DNA of 64,000 bases from Spirodela intermedia (taxonomy: Eukaryota; Streptophyta; Magnoliopsida; Alismatales; Araceae): NCBI GenBank assembly GCA_902729315.2, contig LR746273.1, forward strand, positions 3,263,001 to 3,327,000, read 5' to 3'. The position numbers and the translations under genes were made by a program. Of this stretch, positions 50,480 to 62,980 are shown piece by piece. Numbering within the stretch: the stretch's first letter is position 1; each line of letters opens with the position of its first letter. The notes under the pieces are model-generated. The model ran no database searches and was not told where the DNA came from. It worked only from the letters and a program-made list of their open reading frames with translations.

Positions 50480-53256
50480 TTACGATATTATCGGATATAC
50501 AGCATGAGTCATAAGACCACACAATCCTTTTTTGCTATTGATGTTGCGTGCCATTTTCACATATCCATGTTCTCCCCAATTAAAGCCCCAAGTATTTTTG
50601 ATTAACCAATAGTCTTGGCCATTCTCAGAACCATATCCTATAACAACCATGGCATGATTTGTCTTTATCTGACACTTGCCATTGAATATGCCCTGCATAG
50701 GAAGAAAATTTTTCACATTTTCCTTTTATCTACATTTACAATGTAGAATATAGTTAACAAAAAAAAGGAATAACACTAGATAAAACATAAACCATTAGAA
50801 ACTACATTTCAATTTTTTTTATATCTAATAGATACAGGAAGACTTGTTATTTATTTATGAAATTTTATATTGAAAAACATATTTCATCATGTACATTTTA
50901 AAATAAGGGCATATGATATTGTTATTTTGAAAACAATTATTCATTTGTGTACCATAGAAGGATCCAATACAATATCAAGCTATCCATTCAAGTCATAAAA
51001 AAATATAATTATTATCATAATAATGTAAAATGTAAAATAAAACTCTTTGGAGTCAAAAAAGTGTGCATGCACCTCATTTCATTGCTAGTCAAGTTCCATA
51101 TTTGATATAATTTACATAAGACAATTTTTTTGTGCAATGACACTAATGAGGACACACTATGTGACTGATTGTTAGCCCATTGAATCCCATAAAGTTTTGA
51201 GTTTAATGAATCCTTGCCATGATACTATTATATCACTGAAGACTACATTTCGTCAATTTTACATCTTGATGTTTAAGTTACAACAATCCACGTTAGAAAG
51301 GGGGTTCAACTAAATTCTATAATACTGACATTTAATTCTGGATTGTTAGCATCTACTGAAGCACCTTATGATAGACAATGTTATTGGTAGGCCCATCAAA
51401 TTCAAAAAAGGAATCTTTCACCAATTACCTAGCATTTTTTTTGTTCCAAGGAAAATAGAAAAGACAAAAGGATAGTTCCATACCCTCATTAATAAGATTG
51501 TCAAAAGCTTTCACACATTGTTATATATTACATATTTAAAATGACATAAAAAAAGAGACTAAACTCAATTTATCTCCTCTAATAATTCAGGCAATCCATG
51601 AAAACAATCCCACATCAATTTGAGAAACCTAATCTTAAGATTTTTTTATGTACTCATGTTCAATCAAAATCTTAATCATTGAATAAATACAATCTAAGAA
51701 CATCAGATATAAACATAGATGAACGTCATTCTATATAAATACATAAATTTGGTCAAATTATTAGCATGCATTCCTGTCACAGAAGTTAAAACAACACTAA
51801 CCTTCCTGGTAGTTATGATATTAATACATTTAGACAATATTCTTTGATCAATGGGATACTAATACAATAATAAAAAACGTCTAATGCAACATTTATAGTT
51901 GGTAAAAGGGTCTTGCATTCTCATTCATTTCCAGGCGCCCGGAAATTATCTTCCCCTAGAAAGAATCGTATTTTAATACTTGTGTAAACAACAGTTTCGT
52001 GAATAAATTCCTATACTCATTGTGTCAAATATACTATGCATCGACAGTTGAATTATTCATCTGGGTTTGTAAAGATCTGTAGTACGCAGTATTTCTTACC
52101 CCTTTGTACAATTGAAACTCCCTCGCCTCTGCATCTGTCGAAATCGCGACTGGCTGCCTAGCGACTATCCGTTTTAGTTCCATTTCACCAGCAATCGGGA
52201 TGATTTGTCTCCACTCATCAATCGAGACGAGTTTAGCCTTAAAGGATATGATAGAGAGAGGAGTTATATTTGAAAGACAAGTGGCGCCCCGATGTAAAAA
52301 AAATCGGACAAGTTAGAATTAAGAGTAGGCAAGTATTCAGCTGTATCACTCTGTTGTTTCTGCAGACGCCATCTTTTCCGGTGTAGGGGTAATTTTCCAA
52401 GGAATCGACGCCGCCATTCTTTCTAATATAGTCCATGGCTCTTGTCGCCCTCCCTCCATCGCAACCCCGGCACATTTTCACGCAATCAACAAGCTGCTGG
52501 GCGGAAACTCTTATCATTTGTCCTGTACGAATGTGATGAAGTCCCTCCACAGCTCCAGCCGCAGCCCAAGCCCAGCAACTCCCTTTTATCACAGTTAGTA
52601 TGCGTAAGCCTGAAGTAGATGATATTTAATGTGTGGATTTCGTGTGATATCTCGTGTTTTAGCATGGCTACCGTCAGACGGCAAGCCAGTCTTCTTGAAG
52701 GCCTAGACAAGTTCACAGCTGCACAAGTGAGAGAGGAAAAGAAAAAGAAAATCAACTTACCGCAGGATCCTTGGTTGACAACAGGGCTGACCGAACCACT
52801 CATCCGCCAATCTTTGGAATCGGGTATTTGTTCCAGGTCTCCATCGTTGAGCTCTTCGGCAGCAAGCTCGTCACGCCCAGAAGAAAAGAGTGGGTCCTCG
52901 CCCATCCAAGGGACGAGGTACTTGGCTTGGTACTCTTCGTAAGAGAGATCGGCCAACTCATTGAGGCCGAGGGTGTAAGTGTGGTTGTTCTTGGGATGAT
53001 TGTGTTCGTCAATGAAACGAAGGTTATCTTTGAAGATCTCGTACCTCCTTTCTCTCTCCCCAGGTTCCTCATACGTCCTGTCGACCGTCAATTGCCACTC
53101 ATCGTACAACCATGAGACCTCTTCCTCACTTCTCAACGCCTTCAGCCCGATTTTAAGACCGTCGTAGTCTTCTATAACAAAAGAGCCCCATGTCAACGAA
53201 ATAAGAGCCCAGCTAGATAAGAGCGCCACTACAATCTTAAGCCACCAGAGACGCAT
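50480..53256 (-). CDS. Papain-like cysteine protease (peptidase C1A)
   Basis: Four exons: 52761-53256, 52350-52582, 52100-52237 and 50480-50692, GT-AG, in frame, 359 residues. An N-terminal signal peptide (IVVALLSSWALISLTWGSF) is followed by an I29 inhibitory propeptide with an ERFNIN-type pattern (E..R...F..N...I...N in ERERRYEIFKDNLRFIDEHN) and LGLNELADLSYEEY. The mature enzyme starts near DSKDWRMSGSVSPV. The catalytic set is complete: Gln162 and Cys168 in NQGSCGSCWAW, His302 in TNHAMVVIGYG, Asn322 in IKNTWGFNWGE. CWAW instead of the usual CWAF is a small oddity. There is no granulin domain and no KDEL ending. Secreted or vacuolar; synthesised as an inactive zymogen. Intron 3 is long (1.4 kb). 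A broken partial copy lies 4.5 kb downstream. The donor of exon 2 (GTGATA) is the least certain border. Confidence 0.9.
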
Positions 53257-54305
53257 CTTCTCTTCTGAAAGTATTGGATTCAGGAGGAAAAATGGTAAGG
53301 ACCTCACAGTATCTGGTGAGCCAATTCAGGGTCCTATCACTTATGGCAATCTTCCTCCATATATATATGTATGGAGAAGAGGGAGATACATAAAGATTTT
53401 AATCGTGATAAGGAGAACTGTTAGCCATATATTATTTTGCATTGAACTCACTTTAAATCTTTTTGTTACATAATATAAAGAACATAGCATGGAATTGTCG
53501 TTACTTCTTGAAAGCATGGTTTCATATATATATTCATCATTATTACCTGTAACATACATCAAAACTTTATTCATTATTAGTTGAGTCACAGATCGCAATT
53601 TATTATCAGTTACATTGCTGAGCATCTTTCATGATTGTTGTGAAAGAAAAATTGGTGAGTATATTCTTGTTTCTAGTTTAAAATTTTCTTTTTCAATAAA
53701 CTTTCGAAAAATTGTTCTTATGATGAAATGTGATTCTTGGTATGCATGCTTACATCATGCGTCATGTGCGTCATGATACTTCTGAGATAATGGTTTATCA
53801 TTTGTTTTGAACCGCACTTTGCTATCATCATTAGTGAATCATTGACGACTTGAGCTGGCCCCGGCTAATATTAACATCTCTACCCATTAGTTCAGGCTGG
53901 TTCCATGTCCTACCAAAAACATTAGCATCTCTACCCATTATATTAATTAGAATTTTTAAATGGAATTTGATAAAATGTGGTCACATGAGTTCCAAATGCT
54001 TATAATATCGCAAGGGTGCTTGGCAAAACTGGCAATTCGATCCACATTCTTTCACCTATGAAAAAAGTAAAAATACCACTCTTGAGTAGATTTTCAGAAA
54101 TACATGCCCCAAAATATAGACTACATGAATCATTAAAGAAACCATATTACAGGTGACGAACACCATCGCTTTGCATATTTTTAGCATCAATCAGGTTAGT
54201 TCTATTAAAATATCAGCCAACCATCACTTTGCATATTTTTAGCATCAATCAGATTAGTTCTCACAAAATATCAGCCAACAGATTGTCTTTTTCCATAGAG
54301 AGGAT
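53257..54305. other. Protease promoter side and DPH4 3' flank
   Basis: Intergenic. An AACATCTCTACCCATTA-like segment occurs twice near 53872-53940. A 58-bp tandem duplication at 54162-54278 lies just beyond the DPH4 stop. Frames in the interval have no recognisable product. Confidence 0.5.
54162..54278. repeat. 58-bp tandem duplication in the DPH4 3' flank
   Basis: Two adjacent units, each starting ACCATCRCTTTGCATATTTT and ending ATATCAGCCA, at 54162-54219 and 54220-54277, with a handful of differences. Confidence 0.85.
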
Positions 54306-54830
54306 TCAAGTGCTATCTATTCTTAAGCAAATCATCAAAGAACATGAGGAACAAGAAATTGTAACGGACACAGGTGCCAGATCAGAGACATCCTGCCCCT
54401 CCAACACCCTGTTACCATCCAGCAGAAATCCCATCTCCTCCAACTCATCCAAAGTAATTGAGAAATTGTCCCCACACCTACAAGGGAAAATGAGCTCCAC
54501 AGCGTCTCCACAATCACTCACACTCATATCCTTCAACTCAATTTCATCTGCATACACTGATGGGCCAGATTTCAAGCCCTTCAAGTGCCTGTCATAAGCT
54601 GCTCTCAACTCTGCATCACTGAGAACTTCCCAGGCCTTATGGATCTTCAGAAATCTCTCTTGTACCACCTGGTGATCCCCAATTGCCTGTTTGGAGCTGA
54701 GCTTGTCTGGGTGTGAGCGAAGGACGGCCGCCTTGTAATGTGCTCGGATTTCCTCATAGCTTGCGGTTTCTTCAACACAAAGCACATCGTAGTAGGTTTC
54801 TTGCGCACGCTCCTCAGCAGGGTGTAGCAT
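54306..54830 (-). CDS. DPH4: DPH4 homologue (J-domain protein with CSL zinc finger)
   Basis: A 174-residue uninterrupted frame. The J domain covers about residues 11-82 with the HPD motif at 40-42 (LRSHPDK) and AWEVLSDAELRAAYDRHLKG. The DPH-type CSL zinc finger follows: Cys117 and Cys119 (FPCRCGDNFSITLDELEE) with Cys160 and Cys163 (CSSCSL). This order is diagnostic of DPH4/DNAJC24, which supports the first step of diphthamide synthesis on elongation factor 2, working with DPH1-DPH2 and DPH3 in the cytosol. Length fits the family. An intron in the 5' UTR is possible but not shown. Confidence 0.93.
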   Translation of the reverse strand: MLHPAEERAQETYYDVLCVEETASYEEIRAHYKAAVLRSHPDKLSSKQAIGDHQVVQERFLKIHKAWEVLSDAELRAAYDRHLKGLKSGPSVYADEIELKDMSVSDCGDAVELIFPCRCGDNFSITLDELEEMGFLLDGNRVLEGQDVSDLAPVSVTISCSSCSLMICLRIDST

Positions 54831-55560
54831 ACTTTGATCTTCACTCTCAATCTATCATTTACAGCAACAATAGAAATAGGGGAGAATGCACAGTTCTTCA
54901 GATGACAGTTAATGTCCAAGTAAAAGAGAATTGGATTATGAAATTAGTTTAACTGGGTGGATATTCAGTTGGCAAGTGCAAGATCTAACTGAAACTGAAT
55001 TCTTCATAAATCCAAGAGCAAGAAGAAAATAGAAAGATGACGACAGCAGAAACCTAACCCATGTTATATGCAATTTGACGAACAGATGCTCAGTGATATC
55101 AGCGATCCTTTGCCCGACGACAGAAAAAACCTCAATGAATAGTTCTCAGGATTAGGATTTTCAAAGAAATATAGATAGGCGTGCGATGGCAGCGACGGCT
55201 CGAGACGGCGTTGAAGGCACGAACCGAGCCCTAAGTGTCCCTGGGGGGGGGGGCAGTGGGGCGCGGTTCGATGGAAGTGGATGATGACCGGTGGACGGCG
55301 GACGATGGATGATGATCGGCGGCGGCGACGGAGAAGAGTGATCGACGGCAACGGAAAGTCGACGGGGGCGACGGACGGCGGAAGGCGGCAGCGGGTGGAG
55401 AACGGCGACGGCGACGGCGATGGCGGACTGTGGAAAGTGGCGGCAGTAACTGGTGCCCGGACAGCGGTCGATGGCGGCGGACGGACTCTCCCTCACGCAG
55501 CGATGCTGGATGAACCCATGAAATAAAATTGATTCTTCTTTCTCTGTCTCTTGGGTTACA
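54831..55560. other. DPH4 upstream region with GC-rich purine-biased block
   Basis: Roughly 55170-55500 is made of GACGGCGG/GGCGACGG-type low-complexity sequence and includes a G9 run at about 55244-55252. Long frames are open in several directions, as expected from composition; I do not call a gene. It is probably the DPH4 promoter or leader, with a CpG-rich character. Confidence 0.5.
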
Positions 55561-57698
55561 GGAGGTGATTTATAACCCCCTGGATACTAAAAGAAATAAA
55601 TATTTGATGATAACGAGATCACTTCCGAATGGGCCTGGGCCGAAGCGTTGATGAAGTGGGTATGGCCCGTTTCTTCGATCCCCTTCACCGTCTCTCTCTC
55701 TCTCTCTCCCTCTCTCTCTCTCTCTCTGTATTGTTGACAGTACAAGTCCACAGCTTCCAAAATGTCGGATCAAGTCGTATCAAATGAAGCCATATGAGAG
55801 TATTTCACATAGATGGAACACGTTTTTCCTTTGGTCGTTGGGCATGTTAGATGTGACGAGTTAAATGGTGGAGACAGCCGTTGTCGAATGGGGATGGACA
55901 TTTCTCACTCTTGTTCACATTCTTTTCCAAGAATGTGTGAGATCTGATAGGAGCGCTAACAACTCTCAAAACCAACCAGTACATCCCTTACGGCGACGAG
56001 GGTAGTCTTGTGGGTCCTGATAGAAAAACTCGAGAGTCTAAGCTTGTTTTCTCTTCCTTGTTTCTTCCCATTAATGGAAAATACTGGGCCTCAAATGGGC
56101 ACTTTGGGTTCCGGCACTTATTAAATTAAAATAAAATTATTTTGCGCCAATTTCTCAAAATATGTGGAGTAATTATGGTAACATAATTTTAGCCACTAGT
56201 CACATGGCAGTGCTTTAGAATAATAATGTTTATGTCACTGATCGACATTAGAGTTCAAGAGGGCTAATAGAACAAGATATTCTTCATATTAGGCTTAATC
56301 ATGCTATATTGCTTGAGTATTATTTTCATGTCGATGTAATCCACTATGCTTAGTTCTTTGAGGACAAATAAGACTAGTCCGTGGGGAGCCACAAGCACTA
56401 GGTCGAGCTTTTAGTTTGGTACTCATTGCACCTTCTCATTATATGAAACACTGAGGATGAGTTTTTCTAAAAGGATTTATAATCATAGTTATCCATTTTC
56501 ACAAACTTTAAAGATACCAAAACTCTAGCATAAAGAGGATTTAGCAATGCCATAAAACTTTTTATCCGAAAGCCAAAAGTCAAAAAAAAAAGTAAAACCA
56601 ACTTTTTTCTGCTGGAGGTGCAAATGCATATAAACAAAGTAGCCTCAAGATAATGATTTTTATCTATATAAAAACAAAAAAATTTGAGAATGTTATTGAC
56701 TTTATTGGATACAAAAGTGAGAATGTATTGATTGGATAAGGGGTACATTTTTATGGACTGATCGATAAACCTTGTATAATGAGACATGCATGACTGGATG
56801 CTTTTTCTCCCGAAAATCAGCAAATGAATGACCCAAAAAAAACTTGCAGTTACTATTCCAAGACCTATATGAACTGAACAATATGCATCAACAAATGAAT
56901 TATTTCATAAAGTAGCTCGTTTCCCATGTTTCTCCATGATAGATTTTTCTCTTTCAAAGCGACCAATAATATAGGTTTATCATATGGTTTTTATCTAATT
57001 CTACCTTCGTTGCGATCATTTTTGTCATCCTGTGCTGAGATCCTGACCCTCATCTGTTTGTTCAACGTTTGACAATTAATCTGTGAACAGAGATTCGTAG
57101 AGGAGCTGTGGGTACGTGTACACGTTATTTTGCAAGATATTGCCTAGAAAAAGTTGCACTCAAATTCCGATTTTTAATCTGGCTATCTAGATTACATAGC
57201 TCGCTGTCAGTCACCTTGAATCAGCTAAATAAACTGAGGCTCCTTGGTGATCTTCAATAGGTAATGAAATTAATTAGTTGCAACCTCGAAGGGTATGGAG
57301 AATCAATGCAAAACTTTATGGTTACAAAATTATAATTTTTTTTCTCTGGCATTAGGATAAGCACGTCGTCCAACATTCAAATCAGGTCTTAAATCCTCAT
57401 ACTATCTCTTTCGATCAGATAGGGGCCTCTTGAGTCAGAGTGTGGGCTTCACTCACGGTTAAATACAGCTCGTTCAGGCTGACCAAGTTCTCCGTCACAT
57501 TGAAAGTGTCATTAAAAATGTGTCACGTCGACCAAAAGTCAAAAATGGATTCCAATATTGTTTCATCTCTCGTTAGAAAGACGAGTACAATCGCCGGTGA
57601 GAGGCCCATCTTCAGATAAAGAGAGCAGAAAGTCAACGTTTTCTAGATCCAATGGACTAGAAAATCGAGTAGAGACAAAGAAAGTTTGGGGAGGAAAA
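55561..57698. other. Intergenic DNA with (CT)n microsatellite
   Basis: A CT run with one break lies at 55691-55727. A 118-codon minus-strand frame (56467-56823) is AT-rich and has no domain. The right end is the promoter of the proline-rich gene. Its frame is open upstream to 57558, but that leader is unlike a protein start. Confidence 0.5.
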
Positions 57699-58064
57699 AT
57701 GACAGAGAATTTCAGCATGAGTTCATTGAGACATTCTTGTCATTTTATACTTGCAGCCCTCTTCGCTGGTATCTTGCTCTTCGATGTTGTGTCTTTTACT
57801 GCCGCAGTGCAACCACACAAAGGTGCCGATCCACAGCACCAAAACCGCAAGACGAGGCCGCCCCCGCAGACGTCTCGCCACAGACCTATTGTCTATTATA
57901 AGCCCCCGACGCCCACGAGGCCCCCTCGCCACAAACCTCCCATCTATTCCCACTTCCCGCTTGCCCCGCCTCCCCTACTGCCACTACCACCATCTCCTCC
58001 TCTTCCTCAACGCCGCGGTCGCCGTAGATCCGACCGTCCTTATCCATCCCCTCTCAAATGGTGA
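57699..58064 (+). CDS. Small secreted proline-rich protein
   Basis: 121 residues from the ATG at 57699. A signal peptide is evident (SCHFILAALFAGILLFDVVS followed by FTAAVQPH). The rest is Pro-, Arg- and His-rich and basic: RHRPIVYYKPPTPTRPPRHK, then PPPLLPLPPSPPLPQRRGRR. No folded domain is seen and the SP4-type extensin repeats are absent. A cell-wall (hydroxy)proline-rich protein or the precursor of a small basic peptide are both possible. ATG 57699 is preferred because the signal sequence follows directly; an upstream ATG at 57558 would bury it. No close relative comes to mind, so it could also be a chance frame, but signal plus composition argue for a gene. Confidence 0.6.
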   Translation: MTENFSMSSLRHSCHFILAALFAGILLFDVVSFTAAVQPHKGADPQHQNRKTRPPPQTSRHRPIVYYKPPTPTRPPRHKPPIYSHFPLAPPPLLPLPPSPPLPQRRGRRRSDRPYPSPLKW

Positions 58065-59224
58065 CATGGTTTATGTCAATCCATCTTTCTCTGCTATCAC
58101 AGGACTATCCCTCGGTAAACTCCCCTTTTAAAACTGTAGATGAATCGCAGTCTGGAGTAGTCTGGGTGAGTTAAGGAAGAGTTTCAGCTTCACAATGTGT
58201 AGCTGTCTCTGTTGTAATAAACTCCTTCCAATGGCTTATCATTTCACATACACCTTCGTTTTGCTATTATACAGCCTCTTTTTCAGAATTTGACCTTATG
58301 TGTTGTAACTTTTGGGTCGCAATGTCCATACATGTTCTAAAGGATTTGTTATGTTTTATGCCTTTGATGAAATCTAGCCGTAGATGATGAAATACTCTAA
58401 ATAAAGAATAAGAAGAGATCCATCCCTTTTTCCATGAAACTCTAAACTTATTTCGGAAATTTTTATGCTTTCTATGGACATGGTAACATTTGACATACTA
58501 CTCTTTATAAAAAAAATTATAAATAATTGACACAAAAAATAACTTATTTTTTATCACCTTAGTGATGCTTAAAAGTTAACATGAAATTAGATCTTTTTAG
58601 ATAAACTGATTTGTGATCTTCATGAAACTTTGGAACCCTTCAACTTTGCACTCCTTGCTTTCAAATATATTATTCCATCTATTTGTGCCTTTTAGTTTCA
58701 ACTTTTAATAATCTAGTAGCAAAGTGAGGCTAGGTCACATCTCCTCAGCCACTAGGAAGGATGGTACCCAAATCACAAGACTAAAGGGTTGAACACCCTA
58801 GAGAAGGAGACGATGGAGATGAATAGAATGACTACATAAGGCCAAAATAGGACTACATACTAAGATAGTCCAAATCATCCACACCCTAGATGAGCTACAT
58901 AAGGCAGGCTAGTTAGTACTGGGAAGATAATTATCACACAAAAAGATGAAGTGGAAGGAGATTTGAGCTAGAGGAGGGAGACATCATTAGGCAATTACAT
59001 TCAGCCATCCTAATAAGTGGAGAGTAGAAGAAGGTGGGATAAACCCTAAAGGGGAAGTAGACATTTGGAGTTAATAACCTTTTATGAAAGCAACCAAAAA
59101 GGTTGGATCTATTGGGATTAATTATTTTTCTCAATGCATCCGATGGTTGAAGTAGAAAATCTAATGGCAATGGATATGAGCTTCAAAAATGAAGGTAAAG
59201 AGTTATGGACCTGAAATAGTTTTT
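58065..59224. other. AT-rich intergenic DNA
   Basis: The 3' flank of the proline-rich gene followed by sequence with no gene that I can support. Confidence 0.5.
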
Positions 59225-60381
59225 TTTATTTTAATACCTAAAATATCCCTTAGTTATAACATCAATATACTATGATGATGTCACTTTATAAGAGTATTAG
59301 AGTACTTATTTTGATCTTTCTCATGTAGGTAGGCGATCAACTCGGGTTCGAATCCTACAAGAACTAAAACCTATATTTTTATCTAATTAAATCATGACTT
59401 TCTTGTAAATCACCGGTGAAGGATTAAGTCGTCAAAATTGCTCGATCATTGACGAAAATCTCATCGACGCGATTCACAGAATATTCTTACTAAAATTGTT
59501 GAACGATTCACAGTAAAAAGATTACAAATTTGTTGAGAAAAGTATCTCCGATTGATCGACAAACAAGCCATCGTCAATAAGAGGAAGATTCATTGAGAGA
59601 TGAGTCGCTACCTTTAGAGAGCGTACCAGATGTGATGAAAAGCCTCCTCTTGCTGCGTGGATCTGAGGATGAAGCTCCCTAACATACGCTCCACTTCCAT
59701 CTAATTTCTCTCCGTCGGGTGACAGCTACTAGAGAACCGCAAAGTTATCATTTTTCTACTCTACTAGATTAATAGCCGCCGAAGATGATTTGACGACTCA
59801 TTTCATTGACCTCTAGACTTCACAAGAAGATCTAGAGATTACCCACACATCTTTGTCCAGGGAGAGCCTTCGAGGCTATGGACACTACATGACAATCCTC
59901 TTGAATACTTAAAATTTTGGTACATCACCGACATGCCACCGCTGCGACATCGGAACTTTATTTTCTTACTTTCAACTTAATTTTCATTTTATTTAATGAT
60001 AATTTATGTGATTTAAATTTACCAAACTATTCTTCATTCAATGACGATTCTTTTAATTTTTACAAATCTTAATTTGATCAATTAAGTTATCTGTAATCAC
60101 TGACATCTACACCTTTATTTCTTTTTTTTCTGAATTTTAAATATATTTTATTTTATTTTCTTAATATAAAATTCATAAAAAATTATATTCTTCGAGAAAA
60201 AATCTGAAAAATTACCTAATATTATAGTACATATTTGTGATTGACTTATTAGAACTTTATTGAATTATAATTGATATATTTATTTAGAAATACTTTTAAA
60301 TATCTAAAAATTAATATTTTCTAGTTTTATAAATTTTAAATTTGCGTGATTTACTATACAATGACTAAGTCACGTCATTAG
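59225..60381 (+). repeat. Copy C of the unclassified repeat family (5'-truncated)
   Basis: Reverse orientation to copies A and B. It has the B-box-like motif GGGTTCGAATCC near 59344-59356, the relic of the short frame at about 59515-59680 (SPIDRQTSHRQ, then ESVPDVMKSLLLL, with a stop between), and the stem-loop CGTGATTTA (60345-60353) with TAAGTCACG (60366-60374). It lacks the end that carries the 14-bp stem in copy B. Confidence 0.7.
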
Positions 60382-60545
60382 GTCTTCTAGAAGAGATGTT
60401 AGAAAACACATTCATCAAAGGCTTAAAATATGAGATCAAAATAGAGGTTAAGCTCCATATTCCCCATGGCCTAAAGGCTATTATGTAAGTAATTCAACTA
60501 GTGGAAGATATGAACAATACTCTATGATCATTTAGAGTGTATCAA
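60382..60545 (+). pseudogene. Ty3/gypsy gag fragment
   Basis: Plus-strand remnant with ENTFIKGLKYEIKIEVKL and LVEDMNNTL, the conserved C-terminal gag pattern (ETFINGL..EIRAEV..VEDKN). It begins exactly where repeat copy C ends, so copy C probably landed in this gag. Confidence 0.65.
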
Positions 60546-61449
60546 GGACAACAACTTCATAAGACTATCTTATATGATAACACTAACACAAGTATAAATA
60601 AATATAATGATGCAACAATAATGTGGAAGATAAACAAGATATGGGGCTTGAATTCACAAAGTTCTAATCTTGGGAAAGAAACCAACCTCTCAATTCATAT
60701 ATTTGGAGTCTTCAACTCTTAAATCTACAAGCAAAAATAAAAAGTTCCCACAATAGAGAAAATTAATTCAACTCAAAAGGTGAAGACCTCATGTTATAGT
60801 GTGGGCCTATATGTAAACCTAGAAAAGAGGTGGGGCACTCTCAAAAGGAAGATCCTAAACAAATCTTGGGGACAATCTAACTAACCTTGAAATGACTCAA
60901 AATAAACTCTAACATATTGAGATCTTAGAAATTTTTTTTGAACAGACTATGACTATCTCTGAAATGACCTGAAATAGACTAACAAGTAGAGATTGTGAAG
61001 AAATCTTAGGTATAGACTCTAATAATCAGAGATCCTAAATAGATTTTAAGTATAGACTCTGACTAGTATTAAAGCCCCATCTAGAAGGAAAAAGATATAA
61101 AGTACCTTCTAGAAGTGAAAGTATATAAAGTATCTCTAGAAGTAAAAGAACATAAAGTAGGGAATGAAATTGTACTTTTTAAACCTCTAGTGCACTGGTG
61201 ACATATGTGGGCCTCTTTTTCACCATCTCTTCACTTTAGGCCAAAATTTACGATTATTGAGCCTAAATTCGAAGTTGAGACTTCAGCTTGTGTCTTAGGC
61301 TACATCAATCTCTCTTGTTTTAAGAAAACTCATCATTGATTCTTTATTTGAATTTTCATAATATTTGTATATCTCACTAACATTGAGTGTGGGTAAAATA
61401 GTCATATTTGGTGGGAGCTTGATGAGTTATGTATTATTATTGATCTTTT
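60546..61449. other. Repeat-rich interval, no gene
   Basis: Short degenerate repeats of TCTAGAAG..AAAG..TATAAAGTA at 61080-61160, and of TAGACTCTRAYTA near 60950-61070. No gene is seen. Confidence 0.4.
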
Positions 61450-62980
61450 ATAGAACTTGATAGGGTCCATAATTCTTTACCTTTAAGTTGTTGTAGATAC
61501 TTGTTGAGAAGCGTTCTTTGTGAAGTTACACCATAATTTTGTCTCCAACTTCAATTTTTTTTTTATCTATTATTACTTTATATTTTTTATAATTTATTGT
61601 GAAGTTGTGTATCATACCTTCATGTAGTGTTTTGATATGATCTATCATATTATTTATAGTTATATTAATTCTAACTAGCCTTGGTACTTGTAATAGATAT
61701 AATAAAATTTTTGGAGGAAAATAATATACTACTAAAAATAAAGATTGATTAGTCAAATGATTAATCATTAAATTATAAGCAAACTCTATCTGAGTCAAAG
61801 CACAATTATATTTTTTTGACTTTTCTCCTAGAATACAATGAAACAAATTACCAAGAGTTCTTTTCACAACTTCAGTTTGGGCATTAGTGTGTGGGAGACT
61901 AGTATTATTGATTTTTAAAAATATGTCAAATCTTTTTCAAATAGTTTAGTAGAAGTGAGATATAAATTTAGAATTTCTATCAAATGTAGTTGACTTAGGA
62001 ATTCTATGTAGACAAATAATTTGTTTAAAAAGTTAATCAAATATAAATTTAGAATTTCTATTAGATGTAACTTGTTTAGAATTCTATCGTATATAAATTA
62101 ATTTGCATCATTTATCTTTTCACATACAATCGAATGTGTAATTTTTGAAAATCTATTAACCATCATATAAATTGAGTCACCCCCTCTTTGTGTTCGTGAT
62201 AGACTTAATATAAAGTCTACAGAAATATCAGCCCATGAACATTGTATAGAATCGGCAATGAAGTGTATAATCTAGTATTTTGACTCTATATTTTATAGAT
62301 TTGACAAACTTGACATTTACAAAGAAAAGTTTCTACATATATTTTTAGTTTGGGCCAATAATACCACTCTTCAATTGATTGCAAGGTCTTGTCTCAACCA
62401 AAGAAGTGTTATGCTAAGCTAAAAGAGTCATATTCGCATAGTAGTTTTTCTTTTATAGAGTTGTGAGAAATACATAACTATGTTCCTTGAAATAAGAAAT
62501 CATCTTGTAGATAAAAACCTTAAGATGATATTCTAGATGTGTAAGTCATATATTGTTAAGAAAAATTATCATCTTTTGGGTATAATTCCTTGAGATAGTC
62601 AAAGATAAGAATCTCAACATGCAAGTTCATCAAGCATGCTATTTTTCTACAAAGAGCATATGCAACTCGATTTGGTTTTCCTAACTTGTGTTTAATAATA
62701 AAAGTAAAACATTGAATGAAAAGAATCCATCTGATATATATTATATTGATAAAATTCTGACTATTGACTGATTTGAGAGCTTGATGATCAATATATAAAA
62801 TAGTGTTCTCATGTTTGTAAAACACAGACCACATCATAAAGTTCTAGTTGATATGCTGTCTATTATTTTCCTGCATGATAAAGCTTTTCACTAAAAAATA
62901 CTATTAGTCGACTTTCTTGCGATACACTTCTAACATCAACTATAGATGCATCACATTCTGCTACTAATTTGCATCACTAC
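61450..62980 (-). mobile_element. Decayed Ty3/gypsy pol (RNase H to integrase, minus strand)
   Basis: RNase H is at about 62980-62556 (SRLIVFFSEKLYHAGK, then YIDHQALKSVNSQNF and KHKLGKPNRVAYALCR). The integrase end is at about 61960-61526 (NAQTEVVKRTLGNLFHCIL, then TQIEFAYN). Stops occur between the pieces. It looks like a different gypsy family from the pair at 18.6-26.7 kb. No LTR was located. Confidence 0.8.

Noticed and set aside
52486-52760. Read-through of protease exon 1 into intron 1
   Set aside because: The GTAAGT-type donor at 52760 and conserved GSCGSCW join show that this is intron.
55161-55496. Long frames upstream of DPH4
   Set aside because: Low-complexity GC sequence keeps several frames open by composition.
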